From Chloroflexota bacterium (GTDB lineage: Bacteria > Chloroflexota > Dormibacteria > CF-121), in the NCBI GenBank assembly GCA_005882525.1, contig VBGO01000130.1, forward strand, positions 1 to 10,038: a DNA stretch of 10,038 nt, given 5' to 3'. Position numbers and translations under genes: made by a program. The notes under the pieces were generated by a model. That model was given only the letters and a program-made list of their open reading frames with translations. It did not search any database and was not told the DNA's origin. This document shows, piece by piece, positions 1-6,309 of this stretch (positions within the stretch are counted from its first letter, which is position 1; the number at the start of each line of letters is the position of its first letter).

Positions 1-1
1 G

Positions 2-874
2 GGCATCGATATGGGTGCCGTGGATCTCGTGATCCAGGTCGAGTCGCCGACCAGCGTCGCCAGCGGCATCCAGCGGATCGGCCGCGCCGGCCATTCGGTC
101 GGCGAGCCGTCGAAGGGGACCATCTTCCCGAAGTACCGCGGCGATCTGCTGGAAACGGCCGTGGTCGTCGATCGAATGCTGCGGGGCGAAATCGAGACGA
201 CCCGAGTCCCGCGCAATCCGCTCGACGTCCTCGCGCAGCAGATCGTGGCGATGTCCGCGATGGACGCGTGGTCGGTTACGGCCCTTTCGGAATTGGTGCG
301 TCGCGCGTATCCGTTCAGCGACCTCGGGCCGCGCGCGCTGGAGTCGACGCTGGACATGTTGAGCGGGCGCTACCCCTCGGATGAGTTCGCCGAGCTACGC
401 CCTCGCATCGTGTGGGACCGGCTCGAAGGGAAGATTCGCGGCCGCGCCGGCGCCCAGCGGCTGGCAGTTGTCAGCGGCGGCACCATCCCCGACCGCGGCC
501 TCTTCTCGGTGAACCTGCTCGATGACGGGAAGAAAGTCGGCGAGCTGGACGAGGAGATGGTCTACGAGATGCGGCCGGGCGAGACCTTCATTCTGGGTGC
601 CACCACCTGGCGGGTCGCCGACATCACACCGTCGCAGGTGTTCGTTACGCCTGCCCCAGGCGAGCCGGGCCGGATCGCGTTCTGGCACGGCGACGCGTTG
701 GGACGGCCGGTCGAGGTGGGACGCGCGATGGGCCAGGCGATGCGCGAGCTCACATCGATGAAAGCCTGCAGGAACAATCCCGTTTCGATGATCGGGCGGC
801 CGCCAACCTGCTCAACTATTTGTCGGACCAGATCCAGGCAACCGGGACGGTTCCGACCGACCGGACGATCGTGA
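2..874 (+). CDS. lhr: Lhr-family ATP-dependent helicase, N-terminal part visible here (5' truncated; frame broken)
   Basis: This is the middle of a large superfamily 2 helicase (Lhr, DNA repair 3'-5' translocase), open at the window edge. The frame opens with GIDMGAVDLVIQVESP (motif V region) and continues into QRIGRAGH, which is motif VI with its arginine finger. It is followed by KGTIFPKYRGDLLE and the start of the winged-helix and Lhr-core beta-barrel part (for example FILGATTWRVADI near residues 192-205 counted from 11). Motifs I-IV would lie upstream of the window. Similarity to Lhr stops near base 760 at about MRELTSM. The remaining codons to 874 are arginine-rich and out of frame, while the expected Lhr continuation appears in the next frame, so this and the following entry are one gene. 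The ATG at 11 is an internal methionine, not the start. Family assignment is very sure. Confidence 0.9.
   Translation, partial: GIDMGAVDLVIQVESPTSVASGIQRIGRAGHSVGEPSKGTIFPKYRGDLLETAVVVDRMLRGEIETTRVPRNPLDVLAQQIVAMSAMDAWSVTALSELVRRAYPFSDLGPRALESTLDMLSGRYPSDEFAELRPRIVWDRLEGKIRGRAGAQRLAVVSGGTIPDRGLFSVNLLDDGKKVGELDEEMVYEMRPGETFILGATTWRVADITPSQVFVTPAPGEPGRIAFWHGDALGRPVEVGRAMGQAMRELTSMKACRNNPVSMIGRPPTCSTICRTRSRQPGRFRPTGRS
745..770 (+). other. Apparent frameshift inside lhr
   Basis: Upstream of here Lhr is encoded in frame 2 (codons start at 740, 743 and so on). Downstream it is in frame 1, where the residues before the TTG at 820 read SLQEQSRFDDRAANLLNYL, a typical Lhr segment. The change equals loss of one base or gain of two. 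Restoring one A to the short A-run at 761-763 would give a continuous MRELTSMKSLQEQ, so a dropped homopolymer base is the simplest reading (inference). No canonical slippery heptamer was seen, which argues against programmed frameshifting. Confidence 0.8.
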
Positions 875-3279
875 TCGAGCGATTCCGGGACCAGCTCGGC
901 GACTGGCGGCTGTCGGTGCTGACGCCGTTCGGCGCCCGAGTCCATGCCCCGTGGGCGCTGGCCGCACGGGCGCGCATGCAGGAGCGGCTCGACCTCGAAG
1001 TCCAGATGATCTACACGGACGACGGCTTCGCGCTGCGCCTCCCGGAGGCGGATCGGGCGCCCGACATCGACGACCTCTTGCTCGATCCGGAAGAGATCAG
1101 CGAACTGGTCACCTCGCAGCTGCACGGGTCCGCGCTGTTCGCCTCCCGCTTCCGAGAAAATGCCGCCCGCGCCTTATTGCTGCCGCGGCGCCGTCCGGGT
1201 GAGCGCACGCCACTCTGGCAGCAGCGCCAGCGGAGCCACGACCTCTTGCAGGTCGCAAGCAAGCATGCCGAGTTCCCGATCCTGATCGAGACCTATCGGG
1301 AGTGCTTGACCGATGTCTTCGACATGGACGGACTGCGTGAGCTGATGGGCGCCCTTCGTGCCCGGGAGGTCCGCACCGTCGTGGTCGATACGGAACGCGC
1401 CTCACCCTTTGCCTCGACCCTGGTCTTCGACTACATCGGCCAGTACATGTACGAGGGCGACGCGCCGCTGGCGGAGCGGCGGGCGCAGGCGCTGACGCTG
1501 GACAAGGAACTGTTGGCCGAGTTGCTCGGGACCGAAGAGCTTCGGGAACTGCTCGATCCGCGGGCCATCGAAGCCCTGGAACTCGAGCTGCAGGGTCTGC
1601 TGAAGGAGCGCTGGCCACGGGACCCTGATGAGGCCGCCGACCTATTGCGGCGACTGGGCGACCTGACGACCGATGAGGCTGAGGCCCGGGGAATCCGGGG
1701 CGACTGGCTCGACCAGTTGGAGCGCGAACGCCGGGCTGCCCGGGTTCGCATCGCCGACGAGGCGCGATGGATCGCGGCCGAAGACGCCGGGCGGTATCGC
1801 GACGCGTTGGGCGTCGCCCTGCCGGTTGGTCTGCCGGACGCGTTTCTCGATAGGGTCGACGAGCCACTGGCGTCATTACTCGTCCGATGGGCGCGCACCC
1901 ACGTCCCGTTCTTTAGCAGCGATCCGGCAACTCGCTGGCGGCTACCCGTTCGCGAGGTGGAGAATGCCCTCCGCCGGCTCGCCGGCCGGGGCGACATCGT
2001 CGCCGGCGAATTCCGGCCTGGCCAGGCTGGTCGTGAGTATTGCCACCCCGACGTGCTCCGGTCCTTGCGCCGGAAATCCCTGGCCGCGCTGCGCCGTGAA
2101 GTCGAGCCGGTGCCGGTCGAGGCCCTGGGCCGCTTCCTCCCCGCCTGGCACGGGGTGGGCATCCAGGCGAGCGGGCTCGACCGGCTCGCGGAGATCGTCT
2201 TCCAGTTGCAGGGCTGTGCCATTCCGGCGTCGGTACTCGAACGAGACGTGCTCGCGGTCCGGATGCGCGACTACCGGCCGCAGCTGCTCGATCAGCTGAT
2301 CTCGATGGGCGAGGTGGTCTGGACAGGCCGAGGCTCGCTGGGCAATTCCGACGGCCGCGTGGCGCTCTATCTCCGGTCCGATGCGCCACGGCTCTTTCGA
2401 GAGCCGGACGAGCGCCCGACCGGCGATCTTCACGAGCGCCTCCGCGAGCACCTGATCAATCGTGGCGCCTCATTCTTCCGCGACCTCTACTATGCGACCG
2501 GCTCAACCGACGAAGATGCCGTGCTGCACGCCCTCTGGGACATGGTCTGGGCTGGCGAGGTCACGAACGACACCTTTTTGCCGCTGCGGATGCTCGGCCC
2601 GCGAACGCGGCACACTCCGCGGCGGCCAGTTTTGCGCCTCGGGCCGCCCGCTGCCGCCGGCCGGTGGTCCCTGGTCGGCGATCTCTTACGACCGGCTGTG
2701 TCGACCACAGAGCATCTCCACGCGATGGCCGGCGCGCTCCTGCAGCGATACGGCGTTCTGACCCGCGAAGCAGCGCTGGGAGAAAACATCAGCGGCGGAT
2801 TTGCCGCCCTCTACCCGGTGCTTCGAGCGATGGAGGAGGCGGGCAAGATCCGGCGAGGCTACTTCGTCGATGGCCTGGGCGGGCTGCAGTTCGCGCTCCC
2901 GGGCGCCGTCGACCGGCCCAAGGTTGTCGCGCTGGCGGCCACCGACCCGGCGAGCCCGTATGGCACAACCATCCCGTGGCCGGAACATGAATCGCGGATG
3001 GCCCGAGCCGCCGGCGCCTACGTCGTGCTCGACGGCGGCGAGTTGCGACTGTACCTGGAACGCGGCGGACGCTCGCTGCTGACGAAAGGGCCTGTCGAAC
3101 TGTCGCATCTGCAAGCGCTCGCCGGAATCGCGGCCCGGGTCGGGAAGCTGGAAATCCAGAGTATCGACGGCGCGGCGATCAAAGATTCAGGTCTCGAAGC
3201 GACGCTACGCGAGGCCGGCTTCGGCACGACGCCGAAAGGTGTCGTCCTCTGGCCGGAGCGCCGGCCCGTGCTTGCCTGA
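820..3279 (+). CDS. lhr: Lhr-family ATP-dependent helicase, C-terminal part
   Basis: Continuation of the split lhr gene. The first available start is TTG 820, but homologous sequence in this frame reaches back to about 757, so 820 is only the first possible start and probably not used if the gene is intact. The segment TDRTIVIERFRDQLGDWRL followed by TPFGARVHAPWALA is diagnostic of Lhr, as is the tail LRLYLERGGRSLLT near residues 730-745. The rest forms the Lhr core and the long Lhr C-terminal domain with winged-helix-like modules. From motif V to the stop there are about 1090 residues, consistent with a normal full-size Lhr of about 1,500 residues. Its stop TGA (3277-3279) overlaps the nei start. 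The adjacent glycosylase suggests a repair role. If the frameshift is real, this half lacks the ATPase motifs and would not be a helicase alone. Confidence 0.9.
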   Translation: MSDQIQATGTVPTDRTIVIERFRDQLGDWRLSVLTPFGARVHAPWALAARARMQERLDLEVQMIYTDDGFALRLPEADRAPDIDDLLLDPEEISELVTSQLHGSALFASRFRENAARALLLPRRRPGERTPLWQQRQRSHDLLQVASKHAEFPILIETYRECLTDVFDMDGLRELMGALRAREVRTVVVDTERASPFASTLVFDYIGQYMYEGDAPLAERRAQALTLDKELLAELLGTEELRELLDPRAIEALELELQGLLKERWPRDPDEAADLLRRLGDLTTDEAEARGIRGDWLDQLERERRAARVRIADEARWIAAEDAGRYRDALGVALPVGLPDAFLDRVDEPLASLLVRWARTHVPFFSSDPATRWRLPVREVENALRRLAGRGDIVAGEFRPGQAGREYCHPDVLRSLRRKSLAALRREVEPVPVEALGRFLPAWHGVGIQASGLDRLAEIVFQLQGCAIPASVLERDVLAVRMRDYRPQLLDQLISMGEVVWTGRGSLGNSDGRVALYLRSDAPRLFREPDERPTGDLHERLREHLINRGASFFRDLYYATGSTDEDAVLHALWDMVWAGEVTNDTFLPLRMLGPRTRHTPRRPVLRLGPPAAAGRWSLVGDLLRPAVSTTEHLHAMAGALLQRYGVLTREAALGENISGGFAALYPVLRAMEEAGKIRRGYFVDGLGGLQFALPGAVDRPKVVALAATDPASPYGTTIPWPEHESRMARAAGAYVVLDGGELRLYLERGGRSLLTKGPVELSHLQALAGIAARVGKLEIQSIDGAAIKDSGLEATLREAGFGTTPKGVVLWPERRPVLA

Positions 3280-4096
3280 AGGCGACACGATCTGGCGGAC
3301 GGCCGCCGCGCTTCGGCAGCGCATCGGCGGCAAGGTCGTTAGCGATGCCCGTCCGCACGCCCTGGCGCGACTCAGGGGTCGCCGGCTGGAGTCGGTCGAG
3401 CCGACCGGCAAGCATCTCGTAATGCAGTTCGAGGGTGGGCTCGCGCTCCACTCACACATGCGCATGACCGGATCGTGGCATCTCTACCGGACGGGCGAGC
3501 GCTGGCGCCAGCCCGAGCGACGCGCCACCGCCGTGCTCACCTTCGATGAGGTGGTGGCGGTCTGCTTCGCGGCGCCGGTCATGGAGCTGGTGGTCGATGC
3601 CGGGCGACCGGTCGCCCACCTCGGCCCCGATATCCTGGTCGATCCCTTCGAACTCGATGAGGTGATCCGCCGCGCCCGGCATTCGGAAGCGCCCACGCTG
3701 GGAGAGCTGCTGCTGGAGCAACGCGTCTGCGCTGGCATCGGCAACATCTATAAGTGTGAGGCGCTCTGGGCGCTGAGGCTCGACGCCTGGATGCCATCCG
3801 CCAATCTTGATGATGAGCGGCTCCGCCACCTCTACCTGGCCGCTCGCGATCTCATGCGGCGCAACCTCCTGACGCCGATTGCCCGCCAGCGTCACGCCGT
3901 TCACGGACGGAGCGGGCGGCCCTGTCCCCGCTGCGGGACCCCGATTCGAATCCGTGCCCAGGGACAGCAGGCGCGCCTAACGTACTTCTGTCCGCGCTGC
4001 CAGGGCGAACATCTATCCGCTCACCCCGACCGTCCCCAGCAAGGCGGGAGGGAGATTTTCAGTAACGGCCGTAGGTCGGGATCGCGACGCCGGTAA
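3272..4096 (+). CDS. nei: Fpg/Nei-family DNA glycosylase/AP lyase (Nei2-like)
   Basis: Bifunctional base-excision repair enzyme that removes oxidised bases and nicks the strand. The chosen start is TTG 3272, because it gives MPEGDTIW and processing then exposes the catalytic N-terminal proline (P2) and glutamate (E3); the longer GTG start at 3239 would bury them. Lys47 in TGKHL is the conserved beta-elimination lysine; LHSHMRMTGSW follows. The H2TH motif includes LLLEQRVCAGIGNIYKCE. A zinc finger closes the domain with CPRC (after RSGRP) and FCPRC. The start overlaps the lhr stop by 8 bases (3272-3279), implying translational coupling. The PEGDTIW start resembles the actinobacterial Nei2 group. 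After the finger come about 30 basic, low-complexity residues that run through a repeat (4021-4055) and 38 bases into the convergent SDR gene; this tail is probably not part of the fold. Confidence 0.92.
   Translation: MPEGDTIWRTAAALRQRIGGKVVSDARPHALARLRGRRLESVEPTGKHLVMQFEGGLALHSHMRMTGSWHLYRTGERWRQPERRATAVLTFDEVVAVCFAAPVMELVVDAGRPVAHLGPDILVDPFELDEVIRRARHSEAPTLGELLLEQRVCAGIGNIYKCEALWALRLDAWMPSANLDDERLRHLYLAARDLMRRNLLTPIARQRHAVHGRSGRPCPRCGTPIRIRAQGQQARLTYFCPRCQGEHLSAHPDRPQQGGREIFSNGRRSGSRRR
4021..4055 (-). repeat. G-rich imperfect palindromic repeat, copy A (possible terminator)
   Basis: Read on the minus strand it begins CTCCCTCCCGCC, turns at TTGC, and continues TGGGGACGGTCGGGGTGAG. It aligns with the copies at 4369-4402 and 4776-4816. 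The palindrome is weak (about 7 pairs with one mismatch). It begins 3 bases past the SDR stop codon and inside the 3' end of nei, so it may end transcription of the SDR operon, but there is no clear U-tract, so this is inference. Confidence 0.5.
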
Positions 4097-4772
4097 TCGC
4101 CTGCGCCGCATCGCTGCAGAGATAGGCGATGACCGCGGCGATCTCGGCGGGCGCGACCGCTTTCTGGATCAGCTTCTCGGGCAGTGATGCGCGGTTCGCC
4201 GGCGTGTCGATTATTGCCGGGACGACGGCGTTCACGCGCACGGCGGAAGCCTTCAGCTCCGCGGATAGAACTTCCGTGAGCTTGATCACGCCGGCTTTGG
4301 CGATCGCGTAAGCTGCGGCGCCCGGCTCGGCAACCAGCGCCGAGCGGGACGAGACATTGACGATGCAACCCCCACCCTGCCCTCCTCCAGACGGGGCGGG
4401 ACTGGATTGCATGCGGCGGGCCGCCGCGCGGCAGGACCACCAGGCTGACCCGAGATTCAAATCCATCATGAACGTGAAGTCATCGGGAGTGCTGTCCGCG
4501 ACCTTGCCGGCCTTGAAGCCGCCGGTCAGATTAACCACCCAGCGCGGACGGCCCACACGGTCGATCCGCTCCCAGAGGTCATCGACCTCGAGCCGTGAGG
4601 TCAGGTCCGCCGTGTCACCGGTGACGACGCCCGGGTATTTCGATGCCAGCTGCGAAACCTCCGACCGCGAGCGCGCCACCGCGATGACCCGGTCGCCTCG
4701 TGTCGCGAATGCATCGACGACCGCGGTCCCCAGCCCACCGGTCGCGCCCATGATCACGGCGAGGTCTGGCAT
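4059..4772 (-). CDS. SDR-family NAD(P)-dependent oxidoreductase
   Basis: Classical short-chain dehydrogenase/reductase of 237 residues. The Rossmann nucleotide-binding loop is GATGGLG (9-15), the NNAG-equivalent is NLTGG (81-85), and the catalytic set is Asn106, Ser142, Tyr155 and Lys159 (YAIAK). The IDTPANR segment near 188-194 follows the usual PG-type loop. The ATG start overlaps the upstream reductase stop as TAATG. Residues about 124-135 (PAPSGGGQGGG) look foreign: they are encoded by the repeat at 4369-4402 and sit just before the strand IVNVSS, where relatives usually have a short turn. The substrate is unknown. Being coupled to folE and a RibD-like reductase, a pteridine or dihydropterin reductase role is possible but inferred only from context. 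The gene ends tail to tail with nei, overlapping it by 38 bases. Confidence 0.88.
   Translation of the reverse strand: MPDLAVIMGATGGLGTAVVDAFATRGDRVIAVARSRSEVSQLASKYPGVVTGDTADLTSRLEVDDLWERIDRVGRPRWVVNLTGGFKAGKVADSTPDDFTFMMDLNLGSAWWSCRAAARRMQSSPAPSGGGQGGGCIVNVSSRSALVAEPGAAAYAIAKAGVIKLTEVLSAELKASAVRVNAVVPAIIDTPANRASLPEKLIQKAVAPAEIAAVIAYLCSDAAQAITGVAIPTYGRY
4369..4402 (-). repeat. G-rich repeat, copy B, inserted in frame inside the SDR gene
   Basis: The minus strand reads GTCCCGCCCCGTC then TGGAGGAGGGCAGGGTGGGGG. The block GAGGGYAGGGTGGGGG is shared with the copy at 4776-4816. It is translated as about 11 extra residues rich in Gly, Ser and Pro. The palindrome has decayed compared with the 4776 copy, as expected if the open frame was under selection. 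Confidence 0.65.
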
Positions 4773-5605
4773 TACGCCCCCACCCTACCCTCCCCCGCAC
4801 GCGCGGGAGGGAAAACGCTATCTCGTAGGCGGTAACGCAGGAAGAGATGCGACTCGTGGCGCCGGACGCTGAGCAGGCTGCTGCGCTGCGGCGTCCGACC
4901 AAAGTCCACCCCATGGACGAGCCCGAAGGACCGGTCACCCTTTTGGCCGGCGACGACGGGGGAGACCGTCAGGAACAACTCATCGACCCGGCCGCTGGCG
5001 ACGAGTCGGCCGAACAACTGGGGACCACCTTCGGTAAGGATCGTGCGGTGGCCGTCGGCCTGCAGTGCCTGGAAGATGTCGTCGACGCCGATCCGCTCAG
5101 CATCGGAAATAGCGCGCACCTCGGTGGCCTTCGGCAACGCCGAGCGGAGGCGCTCGGCCGCGGCCGTCGTCGTCAGTACCAGCGCACCGGCCTGGAGCGC
5201 GCGATCGGCCGGATTCAGCTCGCCGCGAGCGGTGACGATGACGAGGCGCGGAGTGGCGTCGCGTTTCAGCGCCTCGCGCAGGGCACGGAAAGCGTTGGCC
5301 GCCGCCGGAAAAATGTACTCGGGCGTCCACAATGCGCGCCCGCCTTCCGCTCTGACGGTACCTGCGCCAACCAGGACTGCGTCGGCGAAGGCACGCAGCA
5401 GGCCCATCACGAAACGATCGGACTCGTTGCGGCCGCTGATGATCCCACCGGATGGCGCCGTACCACCCTCGAGTGCGACGATCCCATCGATCGAGCTGAC
5501 GAAGTTCGCGTAGACGCTCCCTTCGCGGATCGACAATCCACCGTCATAGAGCTCGGCCAGCTGGGCTGGGAGCGCGCCGGTCTCGAGATCGGGCCCCTCG
5601 AACAA
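4772..5605 (-). CDS. RibD C-terminal domain / dihydrofolate-reductase-like pyrimidine reductase family protein
   Basis: Stand-alone NADPH-dependent reductase of the RibD_C fold, with no deaminase domain. Visible family signatures are NFVSSIDG (34-41), ISGRNESDRF followed by LLRAFADAVLVGAGTVRAE (56-87), and ILTEGGPQLFGRLVASGRVDE then LFLTVSPVVAG (189-220). Relatives reduce the ribosylamino-pyrimidinone in riboflavin synthesis, and some act on folates or pterins; the substrate here is not determined. The TTG at 5605 is the first conventional start. A CTG at 5623 (reading LKPIERLFEG, overlapping the folE stop as CTGA) would add six plausible residues, so the start is uncertain. The natural domain ends near residue 262; the final 14 residues (SVFPPARAGEGRVGA region) come from an inserted repeat. 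The stop overlaps the SDR start, TAATG. Confidence 0.85.
   Translation of the reverse strand: MFEGPDLETGALPAQLAELYDGGLSIREGSVYANFVSSIDGIVALEGGTAPSGGIISGRNESDRFVMGLLRAFADAVLVGAGTVRAEGGRALWTPEYIFPAAANAFRALREALKRDATPRLVIVTARGELNPADRALQAGALVLTTTAAAERLRSALPKATEVRAISDAERIGVDDIFQALQADGHRTILTEGGPQLFGRLVASGRVDELFLTVSPVVAGQKGDRSFGLVHGVDFGRTPQRSSLLSVRRHESHLFLRYRLRDSVFPPARAGEGRVGA
4776..4816 (-). repeat. G-rich palindromic repeat, copy C, with G-quadruplex motif
   Basis: The near-perfect hairpin pairs 4788-4798 with 4801-4811 (10 of 11 pairs, 2-base loop). On the minus strand bases 4796 to 4777 hold four G-tracts of 5, 3, 3 and 5 with loops of 1, 2 and 1 bases, an ideal G-quadruplex pattern. It encodes the last residues of the RibD-like reductase. 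It lies 4 bases before the SDR ATG, where the ribosome binding site should be. Confidence 0.75.
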
Positions 5606-5619
5606 CCGCTCAATCGGCT

Positions 5620-6309
5620 TCAGGAATGATGCCCATTGCCGCGGGATCGGGCGATACTCAAGAACTCCTCGCGAAGCTCCGGGTTGGATTCGTAACTCCC
5701 GCGCCAGAACGTGGTTCGCGTCGTCGACTCGGATTCCCGGACGCCACGCATCTGGGTGCAGAGATGGACCGCCTCGAGGTATATCGCCACGCCGTGGGCC
5801 TGCAGGATGCGCGAGAGCGACTCCGTGATCTCCCGACCGATCCGCTCCTGGACGGAGAACCGCCGGGCGAAGAGGCGCACCAGCCGAGTCAGCTTGGAGA
5901 TACCGATGATGTGCTCGTGGGCGACGTAGCCCAGGAACGCGTGGCCGAAGAACGGAAACGCGTGATGCTCGCAGAGCGCGTAAAAGGGAATCGGGCCTTC
6001 CACCACCTGGCTGAGCTCACAGTCGGCGCCGCCATGGCATTCGGTGGGGAACGCGGTGACCAGCTTTTCGTCGCCCTCATAGCCTTCCGTCGAGTCGAAC
6101 ATCGCACGCAGATAGCGCATCGGCGTTTTGGCGGTGCCCGGAGTATTCAGCGGCATCCCCAGCGCCTGAAGGATCTCGCTCATATAGCCCTCGAAGCGTC
6201 TCCAGTCGGCGTCGCTGATCCGCCGCGGCCGAACCCGCTCCCAGTCGCGTCCCTCGAGGTCGTCGTCACGCAGGTCGCCGACTATCGGGTCAGGCTCTCG
6301 TTCAGCCAT
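5620..6309 (-). CDS. folE: GTP cyclohydrolase I
   Basis: Converts GTP to 7,8-dihydroneopterin triphosphate, the first step to folate and pterin cofactors. The true start is ATG 6309, which overlaps the stop of the Rieske gene as TGATG and gives 229 residues; upstream in-frame codons to 6456 translate the Rieske gene in the wrong frame. Zinc and active-site residues are present: Cys113 and His116 in LCEHHAFPF, and His182 and Cys184 in AVHLCTQMRG. Other conserved blocks are GYEGDEKLVTAFPTE (76-90), QVVEGPIPFY (101-110), IGISKLTRLVRLFARR (135-150), VQERI (153-157) and the end SESTTRTTFWRG. This is the canonical zinc-dependent type I enzyme, not FolE2. The first 30 residues are charged and variable. 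Tight coupling to a Rieske protein upstream and a reductase downstream is unusual. Confidence 0.95.
   Translation of the reverse strand: MAEREPDPIVGDLRDDDLEGRDWERVRPRRISDADWRRFEGYMSEILQALGMPLNTPGTAKTPMRYLRAMFDSTEGYEGDEKLVTAFPTECHGGADCELSQVVEGPIPFYALCEHHAFPFFGHAFLGYVAHEHIIGISKLTRLVRLFARRFSVQERIGREITESLSRILQAHGVAIYLEAVHLCTQMRGVRESESTTRTTFWRGSYESNPELREEFLSIARSRGNGHHS

Noticed and set aside
745..770. Programmed -1 frameshift in lhr
   Set aside because: No XXXYYYZ slippery heptamer was seen at the junction, and Lhr is normally one continuous frame.
1109..2222. Long minus-strand open frames within lhr
   Set aside because: Arg-, Pro- and Ser-rich translations typical of wrong-frame GC-rich sequence.
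3239..3271. Earlier GTG start for nei
   Set aside because: It would put 11 residues before the catalytic proline, which must be N-terminal for activity.
4847..5629. 260-residue plus-strand open frame opposite the RibD-like gene
   Set aside because: It is antisense to a clearly recognised gene, has no domain signature, and is expected by chance at high GC.
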